Positions 11,823 to 19,638 of a stretch of DNA of 64,000 nucleotides are shown here, piece after piece (positions within the stretch are counted from its first letter, which is position 1; each line of letters begins with the position of its first letter). A program made the translations under genes and the position numbers. Source of the stretch: Magicicada septendecula (taxonomy: Eukaryota > Arthropoda > Insecta > Hemiptera > Cicadidae). The notes below the pieces were generated by a model that worked only from the letters and a program-made list of their open reading frames with translations, was not told the origin of the DNA and did not search any database. The stretch is from contig CM068368.1 of assembly GCA_034769895.1 (NCBI GenBank), positions 690,323,877 through 690,387,876 of the forward strand, in the 5' to 3' direction.

Positions 11823-13158
11823 AACTCAACATGTACACATTCCCCACAATTCCACACTCGCTTCATTCGACATAACAAACCTATACACCAATGTTCCCAT
11901 AAAAGAAACCATAATTACATTAGAACAATTACTAAAAATAAATAACACACCCGAAACACACATAAACGAGATCATCCATCTAACTAAAATTATCACAGAT
12001 CAAAATTATTTCGCACACAATAGCATGTATTACACACAAACAGATGGACTACCCATGGGCTCCCCCCCTATATCAGGTATACTAGCAGAAATATTCATAC
12101 ACAGCATAGAACAGAAACACATACTGAACAACAACAAATACACCGATAAAATAATATATTGGCACAGGTATGTCGATGACATTTTACTCCTTTACAATGG
12201 CAACAAAAGACAAATAGAAAATTTCCATAAATACATTAACACTTTACACCACAAATTAAAATTCACACTTGAAATAGAATTAAACAATAGCATAAACTTT
12301 TTAGACCTTACAATCACCAAAACAAACAACACACACACATACAAAATATACAGAAAACCCACCACATCAGACATGGTCATACACAACACATCCAACCACC
12401 CAACTCAACACAAACATGCAGCTTTCAACTACATGCTCCATAGGCTCACGTCAATACCCCTAAACACACATGACCACCAAGATGAATTAAACACAATTAA
12501 ATACATAGCAGTCAAAAACGGATACAACCCTGAATTAATAAATAAACTACATAAACGAATCCTCAACACAAAAAGTAAAACACATCTGACCAACAGCACA
12601 CAACCCAGTAAATACATAACACTTACATACTACAACTCCAATACACATAAAATTGCAAACACATTTAGGAAACAAAATTATAAAGTAGCTTACAGAACCA
12701 ACAACACCATTAGAAAACACATAAACAATACTAACAAAGACATTGACACATACAGCAAAACAGGGGTTTACAAATTAAATTGCAATGATTGTCAACAATT
12801 CTACATCGGCCAGACGGGAAGATCTTTTTCTTCCAGGTTTTCTGAACATTTAAAAGCCCTCACCACAAACTACATACATTCCACATTTGCCACACATTTA
12901 CATAACGAAAACCACAGCTACACAAACATAGAACACAACATGGAAATATTACACTACTTACCAAAAAGTAGAAAACTAAACACAGCTGAACAATTTGAAA
13001 TATACAGATATCACACATTACAACCAAACAACATATTAAATGAACAGATACATTACAAATCACATACACTATTTGACACACTGATCCATACACATAATTC
13101 GAACCTCAGCGCCAACCCCTTCCCACCATCAACCTCCACCACACACTCCATTCCGTAA
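11823..13158 (+). CDS. PLE-A right copy: reverse transcriptase with C-terminal GIY-YIG nuclease, 5'-truncated
   Basis: Same protein as the left copy, starting about 113 bp further downstream, so it is more truncated at its 5' end. Motifs are in order: SFDITNLYTNVP, GLPMGSPPISG, YVDDILLLYNG, then GVYKLNCNDCQQFYIGQTGR. Three extra C residues near 12066 insert one proline into the GLPMGSP turn but keep the frame. The stop codon TAA is at 13156-13158, followed after 32 bp by the hammerhead-like fold. Codon use is A- and C-rich on this strand, unlike the surrounding Gypsy-A, consistent with a separate origin. Without the N-terminal domains it is unlikely to be autonomous, though the catalytic YVDD is intact. 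Confidence 0.85.
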
Positions 13159-13190
13159 CGGTTATTCTGTAATCGACAGTTAGTACTCAA

Positions 13191-13229
13191 CCCACTGAAG
13201 AAGAGAAACAACATCTTGAAACGTTTGTG
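13191..13229 (+). ncRNA. Candidate hammerhead ribozyme, PLE-A right copy
   Basis: Same layout as the left copy: CCCA, CTGAAGA, a stem II region, GAAACGTT. Stem I strand 1 here is TGTG where the left copy has TGGG, so one stem I pair is lost. It lies 32 bp after the PLE stop codon. Confidence 0.45.
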
Positions 13230-13305
13230 AAGTGACAACAGTAAGTTCATAAGTGAAAGTATATATATATTATTAAATGATTTTCATTGATATAAAAAAA
13301 AGGTC

Positions 13306-13753
13306 TGGACTAATGTCAAATTAAACGGAATTGTAGTTCAAATGCAAGTCGATTCAGGTGCAGACTGTTCGGTCATATTGAAGGAAACGTGGGACAAGAT
13401 TTAATAAAAATCATCTGAATTACAGAATATAGTTCGAGGAATACGGACCTGGACAAGCGAAAAAATCAAAATGCTTGGAGAAGCTGTAGTCGAAGTGCGG
13501 TATAAATACATAAAAAAACTTTAAAGGTTATTGTTTCCGATGATGGAAGTTGTGATTTACGTGAACGTAACTGGTTTTCCCATTTGAGAATTGCTCTAGT
13601 GGGAGTTTGCAGAATTGATACGGTGCCTCGGGAAGTAGCGCTAAACAATACTCTGTTCTTTCAACAATATTCTACAGTTTTCACAGAAAAAGTGGGCACT
13701 TTTGTAGGCGATCCTATCAAGCTGGAAGTGAAAGATGTTTCTCCAGTATTAAA
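13306..13753 (+). pseudogene. Protease and linker region of Gypsy-A pol
   Basis: About 20 bp after the PLE-A insertion one frame reads NVKLNGIVVQMQVDSGADCS, an aspartic protease start with the DSGA active-site motif, and breaks at a stop after LKETWDKI. The next parts (GEAVVEVRY, then NWFSHLRIALVGVCRIDTVP and FFQQYSTVFTEKVGTFVGDP) are in shifted frames and correspond to the protease-RT linker of gypsy-type Pol. The segment 13550-13750 recurs at 15190-15393. Confidence 0.7.
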
Positions 13754-13917
13754 AAAAAAAAAGGAAACAGGCAAGTTCCATTTGCACTAAGACCAGCGGT
13801 TGAAACAGAAATTGAGAAGCTGGTTCAAGAAGAAATCCTGGAATCAACAGATTAAATACCACTATTATATTGACGACTCGGAACACAAAGTTTTTTATAA
13901 GTAAAAACAAAGTTTTA

Positions 13918-13964
13918 CCTTACAGCCTGAACCGGTTTTCGCCTTTAAAAGGCTTCTTCAGAGG
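13918..13964 (-). ncRNA. Candidate hammerhead ribozyme, PLE-B1 left arm
   Basis: Minus strand: CCT, CTGAAGA, A, then a perfect stem II (GCCTT, loop TTA, AAGGC), GAAA, a loop of about a dozen bases, GTA, AGG. CCT and AGG pair as stem I, and GUA is an allowed cleavage triplet. This is the best-looking copy in the window. Confidence 0.55.
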
Positions 13965-14489
13965 CTGCCGCTGGTAGCGCTCTCCGTCCTGTTGTGGGCG
14001 ACGGAATCGAATTTAGAAAGATCGATGATGTGTGTGTGGAGTGAGATATGTTCGCATAATGCGTGCGATTTGAATTGTGTCTGTTCGTTTAGGATGTCGT
14101 TTTTATTTGTTTTCGTGTGTTTGTGTATTTCCAATTGTTCTAGAGTGTCTAGTTTTCGGCCTTTTGTGTGTACGTGTAGAATGTTCATGTTATTGTCGAT
14201 GTTTTTATATGTGTGGTTTGCTTCAATGAGGTGGTTTGCACACATATAAAAACATCGACAATAACATGAACATTCTACACGTACACACAAAAGGCCGAAA
14301 ACTAGACACTCTAGAACAATTGGAAATATACAAACACACGAAAACAAATAAAAACGACATCCTAAACGAACAGACACAATTCAAATCGCACGCATTATTC
14401 GAACATATCTCACCCCACACACACAGCATCGATCTTTCGAAATTCGATTCCGTCGCCCACAACAGGACGGACAGCGCTACCAGCGGCAG

Positions 14490-14536
14490 CCTCTGAAGAA
14501 GCCTTTTAAAAGCGAAAACCGGTTCAGGCTGTAAGG
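14490..14536 (+). ncRNA. Candidate hammerhead ribozyme, PLE-B1 right arm
   Basis: CCT, CTGAAGA, stem II region GCCTTTTAAAAGC, GAAA, loop, GTA, AGG. It is the mirror of the left-arm fold with one change in stem II. The UGA stop of the truncated PLE frame overlaps the CUGA of the core. Confidence 0.5.
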
Positions 14537-15189
14537 TAAAACTTTATGTTTTTACTTATAAAAAACTTTGTGTTCCGAGTCGTCAATATAATAGTGGTAT
14601 TTAGTTAAGTAACGGACACGTCATGGACAACGAAATCCAAGAATCAACAGATTAATCAGATTGGGCAACTCCTTTGGTGGTATCGCATAAAACTAATGGA
14701 AAAATAAGGTTTTGCGGAGATTATCAAAGCACGGTGAACAATGCATTGAAGAAGAATTTGTACCCATCACCAACAATTATAGATATGCTTACCTTATTGA
14801 CGCCAGATAAAGTTTTCTCAAAGTTAGATCTACCGCAAGTGTATTAGCAGCTTCAGGTTGATGAGGAAACGGCAAAAATACTTACAATTAACACACACAA
14901 GGGATTAATTCGAGTAAAATCATTGCGCCAAGACTTTTTCAAAGAATTATGGACTCACTGTTTGGGTCTATTACGGGAGTAAAATCATGTCTCGATGATA
15001 TCATCATGTTCGGAAAATCTCAGCATGACGACAATTTGAAAAAAGTCTTGGATAAACTGAAGATAGTAGTTTTCATCTGACAGCCAATAAAACAAGTGCT
15101 ATATTGAGCTCAAGAAAATCACATTTTTAGGATATACATTTTGGGAGAGAAAGGTGTTCGACCTACTGAGGAGAGAGAAAGGTTGTGAC

Positions 15190-15393
15190 TTGTGATTTAC
15201 TGGGACGTAACTGGTTTTCCCATTTGAGAATTGCTCTAGTGGAAATTTGCAGTATTGATACGGTGCATCGGGAAGTAGCGCCAAACAATACTCTGTTCTT
15301 TCAACAATATCCTACAGATTTTACAGAAACATTGGGCACGTTTGTAGGCGATCCTATCAAGCTGGAAGTGAAAGAAGATATTTCTCCAGTATT
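15190..15393 (+). repeat. Internal duplication of Gypsy-A segment 13550-13750
   Basis: This block repeats the protease-RT linker ('tgtgatttac..gacgtaactggttttccc' through 'tttctccagtatt') with scattered mismatches. It sits between the RT and RNase H parts, where it does not belong. The downstream pol continues at about 15400 with PRATNKEELQSLLGMVN. It looks like an ectopic duplication, perhaps by template switching. Confidence 0.8.
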
Positions 15394-15399
15394 TTAAAA

Positions 15400-15995
15400 A
15401 GAAGCTCCTAGAGCGACAAATAAAGAAGAACTGCAGTCTCTTTTAGGAATGGTAAATTCCTACAATCGTTTTCTGGAAGATAAACTCCACGTTGTAGAAA
15501 CACTGCAAAGCCTACTAGACGACAGACCATGGAAGTGGACGGACCTAAAAAAAAAGCTTTTTGTAAATTGAAAGGATTACTGAGTCAAATTTAGTTTTGA
15601 CGCACTTTGACGAGACAAAGGAATTGGGTATTAATTGTGATCCCTCGCTTTATGGTACTGGAGTCGTTCTAGCACATCTAGAAAACGGCGAAGAAAAACC
15701 AATTGCATATTGGTCTCGTACATTGGGAAAATCGGAGATGATCTATCCTCAAATTGATCGAGAAGCACTGCCCATCGTCGAAGGAGTAAAGCAGTTTCAT
15801 CATTATGTAGCTGGAATAGAATTTACAATTATGACGGATCATCGACCTCTGTTGGGATTGTTGTCATAAAAAAAAAGATTCCGGCAATTTTATCACCTAG
15901 AATGTTGAGAGGTGTCTTATACTGAGTACTTATAAATATACTCAAAAATACACAAAAAGAAAGGAAAACGCCAACGCTGACTGTCTCAGTCGGTT
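15400..15995 (+). pseudogene. RT thumb and RNase H of Gypsy-A pol, frameshifted
   Basis: Starts with ATNKEELQSLLGMVNSYNRF and WKWTDL (RT thumb). RNase H at 15597-15869 reads LGINCDPSLYGTGVVLAHLE, KPIAYWSRTLGKSEMIYPQI, DREALPIVEGVKQF and IMTDHRPLLGLL. It then passes, frameshifted, into KRKENANADCLSRLP, the conserved RNase H end. The catalytic positions are partly degraded: NCDPS holds the first Asp, while the Glu and second Asp positions can be identified as REAL and TDHR. PLE-B2 follows directly. Confidence 0.75.
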
Positions 15996-16023
15996 ACCAC
16001 AAACTACAGACAGTGATGAAGTC

Positions 16024-17028
16024 AAAATACTATATTGGCACAGATACGTTGATGACATTCTAATACTATACAGGGGAAACAAAAGACAATGCGAACAGTT
16101 ACTAACGCACATAAACAAAATACATAAAAACAACCTTCACTGCCGAATACGAACACAACAATACCATAAACTTCTTAGACCTCTCCATCACAAAACTAGA
16201 ACACAGGCACAAATTCAGTATATACAGAAAACCAACTACAACTGACACACTAATACACAACACCTCCAATCATCCAATACAACACAAACTAGTTGCTTTT
16301 AGACCATGATACATAGACTTAACAACATCCCCTTAGATGAAATAGACTACAAAGACGAACTAAACACGATAAAATATCTAGCAGAATCTAACGGTTATGA
16401 CAGAACAATAGTCAGTAAACTCCTACACAAAACACAAAACAAACAACAGACAAAGACAGAAAACAACAAATTCATAACACTAACATACATCAACAAACAA
16501 ACTGAAAAAATTGCCCACAAATTCAAAACAGCAGGATACAGAATCGCTTACAAAACTACTAACAAAACAGAACACACACTATCAAAACGCATGCCCAAAG
16601 CACAAAACAAATTCGATCTACCTGGTGTATACAAGCTAAATTGCTCAAATTGCAATAAATTCTACATAGGCCAGACAGGACGTAGCTTCAAACAGAGATA
16701 CATTGAACACACAAAAGCACTCCACACCACTACAGAATCTACCTTTGCAAACCACCTCATTGAAGCAAACCACACATATAAAAACATCGACAATAACATG
16801 AACATTCTACACGTACACACAAAGGGCCGAAAACTAGACACTCTAGAACAATTAGAAATATACAAACACACAAAAACAAATAAAAACGACATCCTAAACG
16901 AACAGACACAATTCAAATCGCACGCATTATTCGAACATATCTCACCACACACACACAGCTTCAATCTTTCGAATAACTATCCCGTCGCCAACAACAAGAC
17001 GGACAACGCTACCTATGGCAGCCTCTGA
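16024..17028 (+). pseudogene. PLE-B2 reverse transcriptase C-terminus and GIY-YIG nuclease
   Basis: The frame starts with WHRYVDDILILYRGN (catalytic YVDD), breaks at about 16130 and again at about 16300, then is open from 16306 to the TGA at 17026-17028. The open part has DELNTIKYLAESNGYD and a GIY-YIG nuclease, GVYKLNCSNCNKFYIGQTGR followed by FKQRYIEHTKAL. It is related to but clearly distinct from PLE-A, so two PLE families invaded the same host element. Most of the RT is missing and there are two frameshifts, so the RT is inactive. The nuclease reading frame is intact. Confidence 0.8.
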
Positions 17029-17068
17029 TGAAGCCTTCTAAAGGTGAAAGCCGGTTTAGGCTGTAAGG
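17022..17068 (+). ncRNA. Candidate hammerhead ribozyme, PLE-B2
   Basis: CCT, CTGATGA, A, stem II (GCCTT/AAGGT with a GU closing pair and loop CTA), GAAA, loop, GTA, AGG. Stem I pairs CCT with AGG. The stop codon of the PLE frame (TGA at 17026-17028) lies inside the CUGAUGA core. The layout matches PLE hammerheads; activity is not shown. Confidence 0.55.
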
Positions 17069-17339
17069 TAAAACTTTACGTTTTTACTTATAAAAAACTT
17101 AGTGTTCCGAGTCGTCAATACTATAGTGATATTTAGTGATGAAGTGTTTCCGCCAGGGAATATACTGTTGTTAGAATCTCAAAATCAGCTTTTCTTAAGA
17201 AAAAAATTCAGCAATAGGCTATACTCAGAAGGACGAAACACTGAAGAAAGTTCTCTACTGGACTTTACACCAGTGGCCCAGCACATTGCTTCCAGAAGAT
17301 TTTAAACCATATAAACGATGGAAATCAGAGATTTCAGTA

Positions 17340-18250
17340 CATATACATTGTTTACTTAGGGAAATCGATTGATAACACCAGAAGACACGAAAAAGATTTT
17401 TGGAACTGTTACACGCAAATCATCCAGGAATTGTAGCAATGAAAGCGTGTGCTCGGAGCTATGTGTGGTGCCCAAACATCGTCAAGGATATTGAAGATAG
17501 AGTTACGAGGTGTAAGATATGTCAAATTTACGCAAGTATTCCTCCTAAGGCCCCTCGCCAAATTAGGGAAAGCCCGAAAAATGTCTTGGTCCACCATCCA
17601 TGTCGATTTTGCAGGCCCATTTAAAGGGGAAATTTACTTGATTATTGTCGACGCAATGTCAAAATGGCTCGAAGTTGACATAATGAAATCAATGGCCTCC
17701 AGTGAAGTTATTAACAGTTTCAGAAATATTTTTGCCAGATTGGGTCTTCTTGACTGCATCCTTTCGGACAATGGAAGTTCTTTTGATTAAAGAGAGATTC
17801 ACGAATATTACAGAAAAAATTTGATTTGACTTGTCTTCGAGTAACGGACAAGCTGAACGAATGGTGCAGACAACGAAGAAGATAGGCTACCAGCCAAATT
17901 TGAAGAAGGAGATATCGAGTTGCAGGTTCAAAGAATGCTTTTCCGTCAACATACGATCGTACATGCTGGTACTTCGAAGACACCCGCTGAACTATTGATG
18001 GGAAGGAAGCTGAGGGCAGTTTTGGACAAAATGCTTTCATACTCATTGCAAGTAAACAAATCAGTTGACGACAAAAAAGCAGAAGTTACGTTTATTTGAA
18101 CTTGGAGATTTGATTTATTTTAGAAATTAGCCTACAATCGATTAGGACAAAAATGGCCGGAAGGACGTTTCAGGATCGTACGGGACAAGTCTCCTGTAAA
18201 ATTCAACTGCAAAACGGCAATGTTGTCAAACGACACATAGACTAGTTGAG
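17340..18250 (+). pseudogene. Integrase of Gypsy-A, frameshifted
   Basis: The zinc-binding HHCC domain reads LLHANHPGIVAMKACARSYV, WCPNI and CKICQ (17400-17560). After a frameshift the catalytic core gives IHVDFAGPFKGEIYLIIVDA, MSKWLEV and LSDNGSSF, containing the first two Asp of the D,D-35-E triad. The part that should hold the Glu, recognisable as SSNGQAERMVQTTKK at about 17835-17880, is in another frame and is followed by stops. C-terminal remnants (GDLIYF, then LGQKWPEGRFRIVRDKSPVK) continue to about 18240. The integrase would insert the cDNA into the genome; this copy cannot. Confidence 0.8.
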
Positions 18251-19120
18251 AAAAAGAATGAATGAAGAAGTCATTAGGGAAGGGGGATGAGCCACCAAGA
18301 CAAGACTTCTAAAGTATACCACGTCCGGAAACCATTCCTGATCCTGTAATCCTGCCACAAGGACCCGCAGTACCATATCCCAGTTCTGATTTTTAGGGTT
18401 CAGATTCATTACTGCTCGAGAATCCACATGAGAGGCCGAATCAGACATTATCCCAACCTGAGGTACCTATTAGTGCACAGAAAAATACGGCTATCCCAAG
18501 TCCTGGAAGGATTGAGGCCCCAGACGTGGCCGGCTCTAGTAGAAGTCCGGAATATTAAACGTGGCAAAGTTGCGTCTGAGGCCTAGAAGCGTAGTGTAAT
18601 AAAACAGCTAAAGTGATCATGTTATATTTTGATTTAATTTCATAGCATTACTGAAATCATGAGTATAGGTAAATCTAAATTATAGGTCTGTGCGCACTTA
18701 GTACTATACGTTTAAGTTGAAGAAATTAGTGTTAGGCCTAATGAATTAATTTTGTTCGAATTATTGAATATCAAATATTATATCAACGAGTCAATTATTA
18801 TATTACTTAAATAATATAACAGTACTTTACATAAAAAACTTTTAATTTGAAAAAATGAAGAATTATAAAACTGCTGTTAACCGGCAATTAAAAATGACGC
18901 GATTTGATTATTGACATACATAAATTAAGAGATCGTCTAGTCGGCCTCAAAGATCAACTGGTTCCAGTGTTGCCACGTTTGATATTCCGGCCTTCTACTA
19001 AATCCAGCCATGCCCCAGCCCGAAGTTCTCAAATCCGAGAAAACCGAACAACGCTGAGACCTCGCAAACATTAAAGCCACACACACATCTGAAAGATGTT
19101 TTATGTTTATGTTCATATAT
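18251..19120 (+). other. 3' part of Gypsy-A, with an inverted duplication
   Basis: No intact coding sequence. Up to about 18560 a Pol tail may persist (SSRSPEY then a stop). 'tagtagaagtccggaatatt' at 18538-18557 plus 'aaacgtggcaa' is repeated in inverse orientation at about 18965-19010 ('ttgccacgtttgatattccg' plus 'gccttctacta'). The two arms are about 400 bp apart. The intervening sequence is AT-rich and has no ORF. Confidence 0.6.
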
Positions 19121-19134
19121 AAAAGGGGGGTGAG
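19121..19134 (+). promoter_or_regulatory. Polypurine tract of Gypsy-A
   Basis: AAAAGGGGGGTGAG lies six bases before the 3' LTR start, the usual place for the plus-strand primer. Confidence 0.7.
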
Positions 19135-19140
19135 ATGCTG

Positions 19141-19378
19141 TGTATTTTAAAAGATCCTGGATATATGTTATATAGTTATATAAAATATGGTTAAACTACA
19201 TATATACACAAATACACATGTATGTATCGAGTGTGATTGTCGACTTTGTGTTTTTGGGATAACCCAATTGTGATGTAGGTATTCTGTTCGGGTTACCCTT
19301 CTGTTCTTTGTGATTTTTATAACAAAAGTCAGTTTTGTGTTAATAATAGTGCGGTTTCGTTATTTCAAATACACATCA
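19141..19378 (+). repeat. 3' LTR of Gypsy-A
   Basis: Begins TGTATTTTAAAAGATCCTGG and ends AAATACACATCA. It matches the 5' LTR but is about 22 bp longer because of an extra stretch around 'ttcgggttacccttctg'. The many mismatches indicate an old insertion. It ends only about 200 bp upstream of the likely RpL5 transcription start. Confidence 0.85.
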
Positions 19379-19582
19379 TGTATTGACACGGAAATTTGAC
19401 TTTGCCGTACGAAAAGAATCTAGATCCGTATAAAGTATAAAAAAATTAATTTACTCATTTTATGCGTCAAATTAGTTTGTATGTATGTGAAAATATGATA
19501 TATAAATCTATGAAACTTTTCTGTACTGCCAACATGATTGGTAAGAGAAAGTCAACACGTTTGTGAGCCGGTGGCATAGTTT

Positions 19583-19588
19583 CTTTTC
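19583..19588 (+). promoter_or_regulatory. Possible 5' TOP motif / transcription start of RpL5
   Basis: CTTTTC lies 48 bp before the RpL5 ATG within 'catagtttcttttcgcgttgg'. Animal ribosomal protein mRNAs usually start with C followed by pyrimidines (TOP), which links translation to growth signalling. No TATA box is evident, as usual for this class. The start site is inferred. Confidence 0.45.
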
Positions 19589-19635
19589 GCGTTGGCTCGT
19601 TGTTAATGTGGTAGTTAGATTTATAATATTAGGAA

Positions 19636-19638
19636 ATG
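19636..19638 (+). CDS. RpL5: RpL5 coding exon 1 (ATG only)
   Basis: 'aggaaATG' is followed directly by the donor GTAAGT. Joined to exon 2 (GGG TTT GTT AAA) it gives M-GFVK, the family N-terminus. A split right after the start codon also occurs in other animal RPL5 genes. Confidence 0.88.

Larger units (their letters stand above)
10221..13273. mobile_element. PLE-A: head-to-head (palindromic) pair of Penelope-like elements
   Basis: Two 5'-truncated copies of one Penelope-like element lie head to head. The left copy is minus strand and the right copy plus strand, so their 3' ends face outward. The arms are 10221-11704 and 11823-13273, with a 118 bp spacer that belongs only to the left copy. 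The arms look almost identical, with differences such as three extra C residues at about 12066. A 12 bp direct repeat, TAAATGATTTTC, flanks the pair (10209-10220 and 13274-13285). It interrupts Gypsy-A between gag and protease. About 35 bp at the left edge (10221-10255) has no counterpart in the right arm. Inverted and truncated copies are typical of PLE insertion. Confidence 0.9.
13856..14640. mobile_element. PLE-B1: second palindromic Penelope-like insertion
   Basis: A short head-to-head pair of the 3' end of a different PLE family. The left arm (minus) runs to about 14215 and the right arm (plus) starts at about 14240. The arms encode the same C-terminal residues, such as NIDNNMNILHVHTKGRKLDT and FKSHALFEHIS, and carry mirrored hammerhead-like folds. 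The pair is flanked by GAATCAACAGATTAA at 13841-13855 and 14641-14655, and the similarity extends a few bases upstream (GAAATCC). It splits the Gypsy-A RT. Neither arm includes RT or the full nuclease, so it is non-coding in effect. Confidence 0.85.
13770..15180 (+). pseudogene. Reverse transcriptase of Gypsy-A, split and frameshifted
   Basis: The RT begins before PLE-B1 with VPFALRPAVETEIEKLVQEE (about 13775-13835) and resumes at 14656 with SDWATPLVVSHKTNGKIRFC, GDYQ and KVFSKLDLPQVY. The following palm part survives only in pieces: the region of the expected DD motif at about 14990-15010 reads in a changed frame (CLDDIIMFG). The piece just before 15180 (GEKGVRPTEE) is the normal RT/RNase H connection. 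The RT would copy the element RNA in the particle. Stops, frameshifts and an insertion make it dead. Confidence 0.75.
16023..17134 (+). mobile_element. PLE-B2: 5'-truncated Penelope-like insertion, plus strand
   Basis: Single-copy insertion of the PLE-B family flanked by AGTGATGAAGT (16012-16022 and 17135-17145). It interrupts Gypsy-A between RNase H and integrase. It begins within the RT palm at KILYWHRYVDDILILYRGNK and ends about 65 bp after the ribozyme-like fold. Its last 380 bp match both arms of PLE-B1. Confidence 0.9.
9092..19378 (+). mobile_element. Gypsy-A: decayed Ty3/gypsy-type LTR retrotransposon with nested PLEs
   Basis: The element has matching LTRs (9092-9307 and 19141-19378), a primer binding site, gag with a zinc knuckle, then protease, RT, RNase H and integrase in gypsy order, and a polypurine tract. 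All coding parts carry frameshifts and stops, so it cannot move by itself. Three Penelope-like insertions (10221-13273, 13856-14640, 16023-17134), each with its own target duplication, account for about 4.9 kb. An internal 200 bp duplication adds more. The remaining length, about 5.2 kb, is normal for the superfamily. I found no clean target duplication for Gypsy-A itself. Confidence 0.85.

Noticed and set aside
10437..13250. Cys/Phe/Val-rich frames opposite the PLE-A copies
   Set aside because: They appear twice because the locus is a palindrome, and they are the complements of the A/C-rich PLE coding strand.
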